A stretch of DNA of 64,000 nt from Capitulum mitella (lineage: Eukaryota; Arthropoda; Thecostraca; Pollicipedomorpha; Pollicipedidae). A program made the position numbers and the translations under genes. Each line of letters starts with the position of its first letter. Position 1 is the first letter of the stretch. The stretch is taken from contig CP099852.1 in NCBI GenBank assembly GCA_030062745.1, positions 21,846,266-21,910,265 of the forward strand, in the 5' to 3' direction. Under the pieces are notes generated by a model. That model ran no database searches. It was not told the DNA's origin and saw nothing but the letters and a program-made list of their open reading frames with translations. Positions 24,144 through 36,719 of this stretch are shown piece after piece.

Positions 24144-25364
24144 TTAACCCTATTCCCGGCAGGGGGGGGGGGCGGAATCCGCCCCCCCTCGGGTTTTTTG
24201 CTAGCCAATTCTAGGCTTTTTAACGCAACTTCACGAAACTTGGCGACTTTTCCTAGCTATTCTTTCTACGTGCTGTGACAAAATTTCAAAATTCTGTTTT
24301 GCTCAGGGGCGGAGCCAGGCAACGTTTTTGGGAGGCACCTCATGCCATTTTTGGCCATGTTAAGGGTAAAAGGAAAATGTCTGCCAAAAACAGAGTTTTT
24401 AAGATAGAACTTAAAACTTTATATGGATCTATAGCTAAATAGTTGGGCAATGTGCAGATATAGCTTTGTTCTCCTGAGGTCATTTTACAAGATCAGGTCA
24501 AGGTCAAAGATCAAAATTTGTTTTTTTCGCTATAATTTCGGGGCCGTTTTTTCGAATACCAAACCCAGAACATATATGACGAAGAAGGGTGCCTTCTACT
24601 TGTGCACCAAGTTTTAGCTTGATATCAGGTCGGGTCACGGAGCTATGACCTAAAATGTCCGTGCGCGTACCCTATATCGCAATAGTCATAAAACGAAATT
24701 TTTCAAAGAGAGTGAATTGAAATGATTGAAAACGTTTAAAAATAATATTAAATGCACAGGAGATCATTCCAAGTGACCCCAAGGTCACTGGAGGTCATTT
24801 AAGGAAAGGTCACAAGTTGATCTGAGAAACGCGTGACCATGACAGTTCCCCCTTTTTCATGTCCCTGGCACCGCCTATGCTAACATTATACAAACATTGT
24901 AATGCGATTTGTACTTCTTTAGTATAACATGACTAGCAGAAGCCAAAAAAGGGTGTTTGCCTCTTTTGTTCATTCCAGTTGTTAGAAAACTAATCCTCCT
25001 ATTTTTGAAACCCTGTGAACGCCCATGAATTTTCCCAAAATTTCAGATTTGGGGATCCATGGTAAAAGCCCTATCCATAATCTCTCGATTTATGCCAGTT
25101 TCATCGAAATCGGTCGATAAACAACGGAGTTATAAGAAGTCCAAAAGTACCCCCCATTTTGACATGTTTGCCCCCCTGTATCCACAAATTACGAAATTTT
25201 GAAAATTTCTTTTCATAAAAATGTAGTTCACGTGACGGCAAATCGATTGCCGTTTGTTGCGATGAAATCGGACGAGTAGTTCTCGAGATCTCAGGAGGGA
25301 GGGCCGAATCCGCCCCCCTGCCGGGAATCGGCCATACCGTCTAGCCCTCCGGGAATAGGGCTAA
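24144..25364 (+). mobile_element. TTAA-flanked piggyBac-like non-autonomous element, copy 2
   Basis: It starts TTAA-CCCTATTCCCGGC and ends GGGAATAGGG followed by CTAA, a one-base decay of TTAA. Subterminal G-rich and C-rich runs form short palindromes at both ends. It carries TCAAGGTCA at 24498-24506. No transposase. Confidence 0.8.
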
Positions 25365-26849
25365 CAAGTAAACGGGCCATACGGTTTCGTTCGTTGGCTG
25401 CCCTGGATGTTCGTTTCCTAGGAAACGAACATCCAGGGCATATGTTCAATAAATGGTATTTCAAACTGGCTGGAAACGCATGCATACATGGACTTAACGC
25501 TGAACGGGTGGTTAACCGGTGGGACGCCGGCAAAAAGACTTTATATTGCTTCACGCGTCATCTTTTAAAGTCGACGAGTCGTAATGGCCGATCTCGAGTC
25601 ACGCGAGTCATTTGATCTGGAGACGAAAGGCTTAACCCTTGACGCTTAGGAGTTGCGCTCAATAGTTGTCATTTTCGCCTAACATGCAAATCCAGTGTTT
25701 GTAGCCATTGTGATCTCGCCATCCCCTCTGCGTTCGATTTCCCGAGGCCGAAACGGCAGAACTGTTAAGGTTTCAGGGACAAACTCCGTCTCATTTAATG
25801 CCGATCTAGGCCTTATGCAGACGTCCTCACAGATTATTATGCCATCCAGAGGTGGACTGCTCTGTGCTCTTGGTGTTACTAATGCAACATCATGTGTGTT
25901 ACCAATGACACAAGTGTCATGAAGCATCGCAGCAGGGTAGATGGAACGGATGCACCTTCCTCAAGGCTGTTCCAGAGAAATAAAATGATTTTCAAAGGCT
26001 TTCTTCCATGCTGCTGTCTCGACTATGAACGATTTCCAGCAACGACCCCGCATATAAACGGTTTTCCATGTCTGTTGAAGATTGCTAGATGCACGACCAG
26101 ACCCATCAAAACTGGAACATACCTTCGTATTAACAAGCTTGGAGAATTTTCCGCTTCGCAAGGGTCCTCCACTGAAAACACATGTATATACAGTCCGGAA
26201 CTAACCTGAACAGAAGTTTTCGCTGGCTTCAGGTCTGGGTTCGCCGTCTCACCGTGAGCCGTTATTTCCTTCTCTAGCACCGTGCAGTGGGTCCGAATTC
26301 GTCGCTGCCTGTTCGCGTGCTCGGCTGGTGTCGCCTGCCTGGCGCCGTGTAACGCCCGGTGTTCAGCAGGGACTCCCGAATGGGCACCCGGTCCGGGTTG
26401 TTCAGCGGTCGGCCGCCCGTGCTCAGTGTCGCCCCGGGCACTGCGGGTGATCTCTCCTCTCGGCGCCGATCGATCCCTCGGCGGAGCTAGTTTCCCGAGC
26501 CGGCCGCCAGAGGCGCCACCGCCGCCCTTCTGGGAAGACCGAAGCCCCTGCTTTGAGCGTGCCGGGAGGCCAGTACAATTAGTTTGCGGCAGCGGTAGGT
26601 GGCTTTGGTTTTGGCCCGTCGTGTGGGCTGGCTATTTTCTGTCATCGCGGGCGCTGCTGTTAAAATCAAAAGCCCTCAGTTTGTAATGTTAAGGTCAGGC
26701 TGACACATATCCAGCTAACACATGACGTCGTTATAACGTTGCGACAAGGTTGTATTTTGATAATCAAAAATTTTACGTTTTCAAAGCTCGTGACAACGTT
26801 GCGAACGTTATTCGGTTACAAAGTTGTCCTGATGTGACTAAACGTCCTA
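25365..26849. other. Intergenic; palindrome and GC-rich segment, no recognised gene
   Basis: It contains the 42-bp palindrome listed separately and a GC-rich block at 26280-26640 with no family signature. Confidence 0.4.
25399..25440. repeat. Perfect 42-bp palindrome without spacer
   Basis: The left 21 bases are the exact reverse complement of the right 21, centred on CCTAGG (25417-25422). It starts 35 bp outside the right end of piggyBac-like copy 2. Confidence 0.95.
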
Positions 26850-28320
26850 TTAACCCTATTCCCAGCAGGGAGGACTGAATCCGCCCCCCTCGGGTTTTTT
26901 GCTTGCCAATTCTAGGCTTTTTAACGCAGCTTCACGAAACTTAGCCACTTTTCCTAGCTATTTTTGCTACGCGCTGTGACAAAATTTCACAATTCTACTT
27001 TGCTCAGGAGCGGAGCCAGGCAACGTTTTTGGGAGGCACCTCAAGCCATTTTTGGCCATGTTAAAGGGTAAAAGGAAAATGTCTGCCAAAAATAGAGTTT
27101 TTAGATAGAGTTTAGAGATAGAACTTAAAACTTTATATGGATGTATAGCTAAATAGTTGGGCAATGTGCACACAAAATTTCGTTTATCTGAGATTACTTT
27201 ACAAGGTCAGGTCAAGGTCAAAAGACAAAATTTGTTTTTTTGCAATAATTTCGGCGCCGTTTTTTTCAAATGTCAAACCCGGAATATATATCACGTAGAA
27301 GGATGCCCTCTACTTGTGTATCAAGTTTCAGCTTGATGTCGGGTCGGGTCACGGAGCTACGACCTAAAATGTCACTGCGCATACCCTATATCGCAACAGC
27401 CATAAAATGAAATTTTTGAAATAGAGTGAATTCAAATGATTGAAAACGTTTACAGATAATACCAAATGCACGTGAGATCATTCCAGGTGACCCCAAGATC
27501 ACTGAAGGTCATTTAAGGTCAAAGGTCACATGTTGATCTGAAGAACGTGTGACCATGACAGTTTCCCCTTTTCCACGTCCCTGGCACCGCCTATGCTAAC
27601 ATTATACAAACATTGTAACGCGATTTTTACTTCTTTAGCATAGCATGACTAGCAGAAGCCAAAAAAGTGTTTTCACGTTTTCTGTTCATTCATTTGTTAG
27701 AAAACTAATCCTCCTATTTTTGAACCCCTGTGAACGCCCATGACTTTTCTCAAAATTTTAGATTTGTGGACCCATGGTAAAAGCCCTATCCATAATCTCT
27801 CGATTCATGCCAGTTTCATTGAAATCGGTCGATAAACCACGGAGTTACAAGAAGCCCAAAAGTACCCCTATTCTGACATTTTTCCCCCTGTATCGGCACA
27901 TTTCAAAATTTTGAAAATTTCTTTTTAGAAAAATGTAGTTCACGTGACGGCAAATCGATTGCCGTTTGTTGCGATGAAATCGGACGAGTTGTTCTCGAGA
28001 TCTCAGGGGGACCGAATCCGCTCCCCCCCCCCCCGCCGGGAATCGACCATACCGTGTAGCCCTCCGGGAATGGGGTTTTAACGTTGTGAGGGTACGTTAT
28101 GGGAACATTACTCTTATGGCCCCTGTGCCAAACCCAATTTTTGGCACAAAGCCTTCGACATTCGCTTACAAAATGATGACGTTCGTTTCACACCAATATG
28201 AGTCATATCTTTCCCAAATCGGAGCAGATGTCCTTACTAATTTACTCTCTCGTTATCATATAACGCTGTAGTAACGTTGTCATCATACGTTGCGACAACG
28301 CTCACTTTACGACGTGCAGG
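26700..28320. repeat. Older ACGTTG-rich repeat interrupted by piggyBac-like copy 3
   Basis: Flanks at 26700-26849 and 28082-28320 share AACGTTG/TACGTTGCGACAACG-like phrases and begin near CCAGCTAACA. A similar block is at 34190-34551. Copy 3 appears to sit inside it. Confidence 0.4.
26850..28081 (+). mobile_element. TTAA-flanked piggyBac-like non-autonomous element, copy 3
   Basis: TTAA at 26850-26853 and at 28078-28081 bracket a ~1.23 kb copy very like copy 2. It carries a perfect AGGTCA direct repeat with one-base spacing at 27516-27528 and TCAAGGTCA at 27212-27220. No transposase. Confidence 0.8.
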
Positions 28321-29248
28321 GGACCTGTGTTGGCTTTAGACGTCATGGTAATATAATGAAGAATAATGCTAGCATAAAGGAAGCAAGGAAATAAAGAAGT
28401 CTTAAAGAAAAATCTTAAGACAAAATCTAACATAAGAAATTCTGAAGGAAAACTTGAGACAAGAAATTTGACAAGAACACATACAAGAATTATGAATGAA
28501 AGATAATACGCGCAAAAAGCGCGGCATTTTAATTTCCTCCGCTCTGGCGTATTCGACGCAAAACGACAGAAATTGACTTCCACGCTTGTTTTGCTGCCAT
28601 AGACATGAGTATTGGTGTATTAATCATTAAAACTAAATGTGGTAACAAAGGCTTCTTGCTTTGCGTTATCAACAGTTTGAAAACGTATGGAAACACTGTA
28701 TTTTGTTTCCAAAAGCGATGTGTTCAAGCTTCTTCACAGAAGCCAGAACAGCTGAATCCCAAAGTGAGCGGAAGCCAACTAGTCATACCCCAGCCTAAAT
28801 AACTAGTCATACCCCAGTATAAATATCTCGTACCTGTCATTAAGCAGACTGTGGAGCTGTCTGTGAAGCACGTAGGTGCTCCGCAGATGGCCCACCATAC
28901 CCAGAGTAGCTGACATTGACTCTATCCTGTATCTGAGTGAATAATGGAGTCCATAGCTAAGTGCATCCATTATCAAATCCCTGAATGTCATGGATATTTC
29001 TTTATATTAGGTATATTTTAGTTGTTTTGCTTTCAAAAGACAGGAATTGGTTTGAGGTGAATAAAAGTTAGTGGTGTTGGTTTTGCCCACAAATGGTCAT
29101 GTTACATACTGTTGACTTGTATTTTTCCAGGTTAAGGTATCTACGAAGCATGGATTAAAATGCCAATTTGGAATGACACTGCAAACTTGTGTCATATGTC
29201 AAAAAGCTTGCAGGGTGGGTGCATTGCGCACTTACAATCCAGTGGAAT
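28321..29248. other. Unassigned; possible start of an unidentified plus-strand transcription unit
   Basis: AT-rich sequence with acceptor-like TTTTTCCAG at about 29122-29130. No exon can be defined. Confidence 0.3.
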
Positions 29249-29325
29249 GTTTGGGGCCGAGTGATTAAGGCGATGGACTCTGAATCGAGAGAATGGCTTT
29301 GATTCCCTTCACAGGGAACTTTCAC
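29249..29325 (+). repeat. tRNA-Ser-like sequence (SINE head or tRNA pseudogene)
   Basis: GGCCGAGTGATTAAGGCGA is very close to the D-arm (A box) of eukaryotic serine tRNAs, and GCTTTGATTCCC downstream resembles a decayed B box. The anticodon arm and acceptor stem do not pair properly, so this is not a working tRNA. A tRNA-derived SINE is the likeliest explanation. Confidence 0.5.
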
Positions 29326-30002
29326 AGGCCCTGTTTCTACCAGGGTGTAGCAACCCTTATGACCTCAGCAGTTACTGAGCAGCTGTGCAGCAAATGTGCC
29401 GCAAGTTTGGAAGCAAAGAGCTTTGGAAGAAGATGGTGAGTCTGTTTATGGGTGCTTATGGAACTCAGGGTGATTCAGTATCTGAGAAGTGCTGGTGGAG
29501 CAAGGTTGAGGCTTACTGGTCATGAGGTGTGTTGCATCGGTTTGGTAAGTTGACGTAGCAATCTAGGAAATTTTAAATGCTGCTGTAGTTCATTGTAGTT
29601 GCTTCAGAATTCAATTAATGCGAAACTGCTCTTACATCAACTCTTGCCCCAGGTTGCTGTTCCGAACATGTGGGTGTTGCTGTCCTTGGGAACACAGTAC
29701 ACAGAATACTGGAAAAAGTTGGCACCAGTGGACTCAGGTCAACTTTCATCCTCCACATTTGGCAGGTGATGCCTGATGCCATGATGTCTTCGGGCACCTG
29801 CCGCTTTGCGTGGTTGTAATAATTAAGCAAATTTTACCTGTTATAGTTGAATATCATGCAGTGATTGCACTTTACTGTGCTTCTCAGCTGAGTTGGTGAT
29901 TTACATTTCAGAATGCAGTCACACTAAAAGCCACCTTTAATTCAAGTCAGATCACATCCCAGTTGATACGTCTTTTCCCTTCCTTTGAGTGTGTTGCCTT
30001 TG

Positions 30003-30292
30003 ACAAGGCTTCATTCTGTCCTCTCCCCAGGCAAAACCACAAATTTCGTCAAGGCCTCTATTGCTGAAACATGCTGTTCTTCATGCCTCCAGTGCTATTC
30101 ATGCTTCAGTGTTTTGATGCCATTTTTGATGTTATAGTTCTTCATTCACAAGGCTTCATTCTGTCCTCTGCCCAGGCAAAACCACAAATTGCGTCAAGGC
30201 CTCTATTGCTGAAACATGCTGTTCTTCATGCCTCCAGTGCTATTCATGCTTCAGTGTTTTAATGCCATTTTTGATGTTATAGTTCTTTTAAG
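30003..30292. repeat. 145-bp tandem duplication
   Basis: ACAAGGCTTCATTCTGTCCT at 30003 recurs at 30148, and the full 145 bp is repeated with a few changes. Each copy contains a polypyrimidine-CCCAG acceptor-like site followed by 28 open codons. Confidence 0.9.
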
Positions 30293-30327
30293 CGGAATTG
30301 TCTTCCACTGATGCCAGTTTTTTTTAG

Positions 30328-30480
30328 GAGCATGCCTTCTTGTCCACAAGCTGGCCACAGTACAAAAGGTGGAAGAAGCCACTGAAGAGACCCTCAGGCA
30401 TTCTCCCCACCAGCCTGGAAGTCTGAAGTCAAAGGTGCAGGCGACATTTTTTGTCATGTGACTAGTTTACTACAAATAAA
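30328..30480 (+). CDS. Candidate 3'-terminal exon of an unidentified gene
   Basis: A strong acceptor-like TTTTTTTTAG ends at 30327. One frame is then open for about 44 codons, with TEETLRHSPHQPGSLKSKV in its middle, to the TGA at 30459-30461. AATAAA follows at 30475-30480. Acceptor-like CCCCAG sites lie upstream at about 29655, 30032 and 30177, and a GTAAGT donor-like site near 29545. Coding is not proven, no family is recognised, and a noncoding transcript is equally possible. Confidence 0.25.
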
Positions 30481-31112
30481 GGAGCTGGTGATGAATTAGC
30501 ATGAAACCTGGCAGTCATAGTTTTTCCCAAAGGTTGTAAGTTACGACTAAACACATATCATTAATGCAGATATATTGCAGTTTGGCCCTCATCCCAGTCG
30601 CTTTTTGGTACATTCGATTCCAGGAACCAGAAATGAACTCAGAGAAGCTTTTAAAACTTCCGTCGTCCAGTTCACTGTGATATCTAGGAGGCCAATCACA
30701 CTTGAAACAGACACAAAAGATGACAGGAAAGACTGATAGACCTGCAACTCTGCCAAAAAGTTTCCCATATTTGCCACCATTTTGTGGCATTGTGGTGCTG
30801 AGGTAATTATGTGCATTGCAGACAAAGGGTGTAGAGTTTGTGTACCGTAGGTAGTGAATTTCGTTTACATCTTAATTTCTTCCTGTATTTATCTGTTTTT
30901 CCAAAGCAAGATGCAAGAGGGCAGCTTTTCGAGAGACAGCGACTCAACTTTTCTGGATACAAACATTAAATAAGTGTAGTAAGCTACCCATTTCCCTGAG
31001 CATTGGTAAAATGGTATTGTATTACAACTTAGTTTGACGTAGGATGGAGAATATTTTACCTTCAAACGCTTTATTGTCTTCGTTGCGCATTGAACTTTCC
31101 CACATGAAAACA

Positions 31113-31139
31113 CGGAGGAGGAGGAGGAGGAGGAGGAGG
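31113..31139 (+). repeat. (GGA)n microsatellite
   Basis: About nine GGA triplets next to the left end of the long inverted repeat. Confidence 0.95.
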
Positions 31140-31179
31140 GGTGGGGGTTGTGTGACCGTATTGGACCACCATAGGCCTG

Positions 31180-33680
31180 CCACGCACGCTGTTGGAGACA
31201 CTGCGTTAGTCGCGGTCGACGCAGAACTCCGTCGCGGTTGGCCCGCTAATACCGGAGTAGCTGGTGTGGGCTGCGGCAGCGGCAGCTGGGGCATTCCAAG
31301 ACAAATCGACACGGCAAATGGGTGGCTGTCCACCCTCATGTCTCAGATTTTGACCAAACTTAACTTACCGGATTTTCGTATGCCCAGAAACCACCTGCGC
31401 AAATTTTAGTTCCATCTGGTCAACGGTTCAAGAGTTATGGCCTCCGGCATTTCGGCGAGTCCACACTGCAAGGGTTTGCTCAGTGGCCGATAATTATGTG
31501 GAAGAATTTTCAAAATCCAAATATTCGGACAGTTTGGAACTTCTAAGTTTTGAAGAAAACGGTTACTGGTCTGGACTTTTTAGATGTAATAAATAATAAA
31601 AAAGTTGCGGTATGACCTCAGGCCACGTGACGTCCGATGATCTCGGTGCCTGTAAGAATGTTTAGTTTTGTTTAGCCAGAATGGAACGCCCATATGTTGG
31701 CTTCATATATATCAGATAAAAAGAATGACGTTTTTTGCTATAAATGCTCATTTTGAGAGCGCACGTTTTACCATATTTGAAGGTTCTCAAGACCCGCTCA
31801 GGGATCTCGAGAACTAAGAGAGCTAAGGAGATGAGAGTTACAATAATAAAAATATCGTCTAATTCCATGATTAATGAAGGCATATCTATTGGCACCCTCA
31901 AATATTGTCGGGTGAAGAGCGCAAACAAGGTCATGTCATGACGTGCGAAACCTTTGAGTAATTAAAGCAAATATGACGGTCCTGTGAATTCAACTTGAGC
32001 ACCAAACAGTCCAAAAAGGGCCAGAAACGATTTTCTGTTGTCAAAAAGATACTTTATACTACTCCTCAGGTCATGCTGAGTCAGGTCAACAGTCATTGGA
32101 GCACAACTCTGATTTGTGCCAAAATTGGCACTGAAGTGAAGTTACTTCAAGCATACATTTTGAAGTCACCATTGCGAAGGTTTGGCCACGTATGAAAAAC
32201 AACTGTCAGAAGCAAGGATTATTTTAGGTCATCTAAGGCCATATCAGGTCAGCTAAAGTTGGATGTTACAACATTCGTACCTCGAGATTGGGTAAAAGTG
32301 CGAATGTGAAACAAACGCCATTTGACCTCTTTTATCATACTAACATGTTTTTGAATGACATGGAAGTCGTCGAGGGTAGGTCAGGTCAGGTCAGATCAAG
32401 GACAACAGCAAGCGAAATGTGCCTGTCTCGTTCGAAACTGGACATCGTGGCACCGCGATTTTTCGAACGAGACAGCCACATTTTGCCTGTTATCGTCCTT
32501 GACCTGGCCTGAATTGACCTGCCCAGGCTTCCACGCCATTCAAGAACATATTAGTATGATTCTAGCAATCAAACAGCGTCTGCAATGTTGTCATATTCGA
32601 CCTTTGTTGACCTAATATGACCTAATATGACTTGCATTGATCTTTTTTCCGGGTTTTTCATTTGTGGCCAAACACACGCAATGGTGATTTCGAAACGTAT
32701 GATTTAAGTGGATTTACTTCAGTGCCATTTTCGACATCAATCAGTGCCAAGTTGCAATAACTGTGAAGCCGACTTGGCATGACCTGAGGAATATCAAATA
32801 TCCTTTTGACAATGAAAAAAAAAGTTTTTAGTTCTTTTTGGACTCTTCATTAGCCAAGATAAATTTAGAGAGTTATCATATTTGCTTTGGTTGCCCACAG
32901 ATCTTGGACGGCGTAACATGACCTTGTTTGTCCTTCTGATCCCGCAATATTAACTCAGAGTTAATAAGTATGCATTTATTTTTCATGCAATTTGACGACG
33001 TTGTCGACTGGTGTCTCTCTGATCCCTGTGGCTCTTTTAGTTCTCGAGATCCTGTTGCGGGGTCTCGAAAACCCCCAAATATGGTAAAGTTTGCGCTCTG
33101 AAAAAGAGCCTTTGCAACAAAAACGTCATTTCTTTCATTTGCAATATATGAAAGCCGCAAGATGGGCCTTCCATTCTGGCTAAACAAAATGTAACATTTT
33201 TACGGGCATCAAGGTCACCGAAGATCACATGACCCGGGGTCATAACGTAACTGTTTTATTATTTGTCATATGCAAAAATTCTGACCAGTAACGATTTCCT
33301 TGCACCTTTGCGAGTTCAAAAATTTCCGGACAATTGGATTTTGAATAATGTTCCACATAGTTATTGGCCACCAAAGGAACCCTAGTAGCGCGTTCTCGCC
33401 GAAATGACGGAGGCAATAACTCTAAAACCGATGAGATCAAACCACAGTTTGCACAGGTGGAATCAGGGCACACGAAAAAACTCTATGCACCATTTCTGGT
33501 CTTCATCTGAGACATGAGGGTGCCACCCCCTTGTCGATTGGTCGTAGAATGCCCCAACTGGCTCAGTGCAACTGGGTCCGGTTCTGGCCAACCAGCCGCG
33601 CAGTCTTCCGGTCCTGATCCGCTCGCTGTGTCTCCGCGTCCTCTCGGCGGCCTGATAGTGCTGCGTGCTCCGGCTGGGAG
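31180..33680. repeat. Long imperfect inverted repeat (~1.2 kb arms), foldback-like
   Basis: Matching points in the arms all give the same centre near 32430. TTTTGTTTAGCCAGAATGGA at 31667 pairs with 33165-33190; GGGGCATTCC...CAAATCGAC near 31288 pairs with GTCGATTGG...GAATGCCCC near 33533; and TCCTCAGGTCATGC near 32064 pairs with the reverse complement near 32780. The inner arms at 32330-32540 are the best matched, around a ~20-nt loop (32442-32461). The arms carry no gene. It resembles a Foldback-type or long-TIR non-autonomous element. The ends are approximate. Confidence 0.8.
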
Positions 33681-34189
33681 TTGACGCTGGGTCACTGGCA
33701 ACTACGGCGCTGGGTCCACTCTCGGAGGGCTGACTGGCACTACGTCATCCCGTGCTGCCGCCAGGTGTTGCTCCAGCTCAGCCGGCCGCTGCCGATCCCG
33801 GCCAGCGCGTGCTCCAGCTCGCGCAACTGGCGCCCGCGGCAGGCGTAGCTGCAGCCAGGCCTCGATGGCGCGCGTCCACCTCCACCCCAGGCAAGAGCCG
33901 GGTGTGTTCCGCCGGCCCGGCCGCGTCGGCCGGCGCCGCCTCGCCGCCGCTGCGGCCCGTCTCGACTGCTTTTGAATACAAGCACTAAAACGAATATTAG
34001 TCTTTTTTCTTCATGTGCTGTGTTACTCTGCCAGGAGTAGGTGACATGAAGCTGGAACGCGTAGATGACGTGTAGTGGTTCTGTGGAGGACCACGATAAT
34101 GCTGAAGCGTGACCTAGATGCCTGGGTGCCCTCATAGTGAGAACGTCAGTACAGCGCCGTTTTATCGTTGCATCGTAAGTGGAATTTGC

Positions 34190-34551
34190 AATCAAGGTCG
34201 AGGAAACGTTGCACAAACTTCGGAGATATATTAGGACAACTCTGAAGACACGTTATACGCACGTCAAGAAAATGTCTCAACGTCGTTGTGGGAACGTTGT
34301 GCAGGCAATGAGGGCACGTTGCTTGAATGTCAAAGGAATTTTCCACCGACGTTTTGGGGAAGGTTGCGTGAATGGCAAATAAACTTTTCAACAACGTTGT
34401 GGGAATATTCTGCAGGCGTTGTGGTGGAAAGTTGTGACGACGTTTCTGGTCGTCTGCAAAATTACATTATAGGGACGTTGTTGCACAACTTTTTGGGAGC
34501 CACAGCGTAACCTTGGGATAACATTGTAACAACGTAAAAATGTTAGCTGGG
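34190..34551. repeat. ACGTTG-rich interspersed repeat
   Basis: It has many GGAACGTTGTGCAGG-like phrases and ends AACAACGTAAAAATGTTAGCTGG, resembling in inverted form the CCAGCTAACA start near 26715. Probably a MITE; the ends are uncertain. Confidence 0.4.
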
Positions 34552-36719
34552 TAAGTAGGCAAAATAGGAAAAACCACATACATTGCCCTTAAGACCCCAG
34601 AGTCAGGACTTGTCTTTCAATAAGTCAGATCCCAGCAGCGTGTGATCGGGGCGAACCATTGTGTTGGGAAGGGATGTAAACCTGAGGTTGCGGTTAAACG
34701 GTGGGTCACGAGCCCTACGTAATTAATCCTCGGTGTTTGGCTTGTATGCCAGTGTGTCGCGGCGGCTCCTAACAGTCAGGATCAGGGCGCTAAAGGTGGA
34801 TTTTTCTTATATGGGATCAAGGTCGCACCGTAACTTGGGGTTCAGTTGGAGCCATACTCTCATTCATCATTTGACGGATGTAGGCCCAAGCAGCTACAGC
34901 AACCGAAGCAATGTACCATTTTATTTGTAGAAGCGCAAGTATGTGGGTGTAATATTAGTTAACTGACTGGCATCAAAAGCATTTCTTCAAAATATCCCGA
35001 ATCCCGATACGAAGACGAATAGACTGTTGTTTCGCTTTTCATAAAACAGTGATCCGAAATATCATTCACTTTAAGGTTCGAGCAAACTTGAATTGGTGTA
35101 TGTTCAAGGGACACAACTTTGGATCAATCGCGGCGATGCTACTACCAATCAGCGTAATCTGATTTGCGCCCGCAGGACGGGGGCAAAACACTCTGTTACG
35201 TCTCGTCGTCAGACAACACGGCGTCGAGTGGTCTGTTGCTCCCGGCTGGCCGCCGCCTGTTCACCCACCGGGAGGAAACAGACCGCCGCCGCTCCAGTGA
35301 AGGGGCTGGAAGCTCCTCAGGGCGTCGTTGCTCGTTCTGCCCAAGCGCGGTAACAATGCGGCCGGAAGCGGGGCGTCCCCTTTTCGACAATTACTGGCAA
35401 ATTTTCGCACAGAATATCCAGTTTTACGGAACATTTTGGATCCAGGAGGCTCCCCTTTTCCCTTCGCACTGCGGCCCATTTCTCCCAAATCCTGGACATC
35501 CGCCCTCTGATCCTCTGTGATTCCAGTCCTATCTCAAAATCTTTTTCCGGCACAATTCAGGTACCATTGAAGCCTGTCTCCTTCATCCCATAGCTCTGAA
35601 ATGACGTCGAAAGAGCTCTCTTCACAGCCGAACCAAGCGAACACAAACCCTGGATCCGCGGCAGCCACGGGCGAGGACCAAGAGACGTGTCTGCATTTCC
35701 CGACGTTAAACTGCAATAAAACTAAATCTGGTCTAATTCCGTCAGTGAGAATGAGTTCGGCCTTCAGTGACTGGCTCTCAGGTGGAAGAAGTGTTAAGCT
35801 CGCTTTCAAAGCCCCCTTTTCGCCCCAGCTCAGCTCTCAGCTGTCTTCAGCTCATAGGAGCTGGGGCGTTCTCGTCCTGGATGCATGAATGGCGTAGCCG
35901 GGATTCTCCTAATGGGTGAGTTCAAGGCTAAAATAAAAAAGCTTTATACCACTATTATCGTTTTACTGCAAACGCTGGCATATTTATCCTGTTAAATAGC
36001 ACACCACCTGCACTGTCAATTAACCGCTCTGACCCCCTCTGGCTACGTCACTGTACGTCACCGACAGCTGTTGCTCAGCTTTGTGTGCTTGCCGTACAGG
36101 CATCCCTTTCTCATACACACTCGGCCATCATTGGAGCCATGCCTCTGCGTATTCTGTCGCAGCTTTTCCTTAAGAGGTCAAAGAAGACTCACAGAGACCA
36201 AGCACGTATCTGAGCTCGTATATTTTCATCCACACTAAAACACCAGCTCTGCGTATCACGACGAAAATAAATACTTACCTTTCCGTCTCGACGTCAGAGA
36301 GCAGGCTCTGGTCACGCCGTCTCCGCGACACCACACTGGACGTCACATCACACGCATCACACATCACATCACACGCAGCGGGCGGACCGGACCGTTCACA
36401 CCATAGGGCCGAGTCGAATGCGAGCTAGCCGGCGCCACACGGGGCGCCCAGCGCAGTTTCAGCCGATCGATACAGGAGATGGGCGCGCGACACGTTAGCG
36501 CGATCACACGCGGGAGGCACGGGCCCCGTTCCGGGGGGAGGGTGAAGCCGAATGGGAGGACATTCGACCGCCCGGCCGGAACGGGGAGCCGTCTCGCCGG
36601 AAACACGGGACAAGGACATCGTTAGGGGAGAAACCCGCGGCAGACAGCGGTCCGGTGGACGCAGACACGGCGCGGCTCAGGCAGCCGCGGCGCCGGGGGC
36701 GGAGCGCGGACCAGCGGAC
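34552..36719. other. Intergenic, 3' side of the cuticle protein gene
   Basis: No exon recognised. A strong donor-like AAAGGTAAGT occurs on the minus strand near 36283, and CACATCACAC-type short repeats at 36340-36378. Confidence 0.35.

Noticed and set aside
26282..26686. 134-codon plus-strand frame in a GC block
   Set aside because: Composition-driven; no recognisable motif.
33740..34216. 158-codon minus-strand frame with a hydrophobic stretch and two Cys
   Set aside because: It adjoins the end of the long inverted repeat, has no family signature and a poor start context. Chance cannot be excluded.
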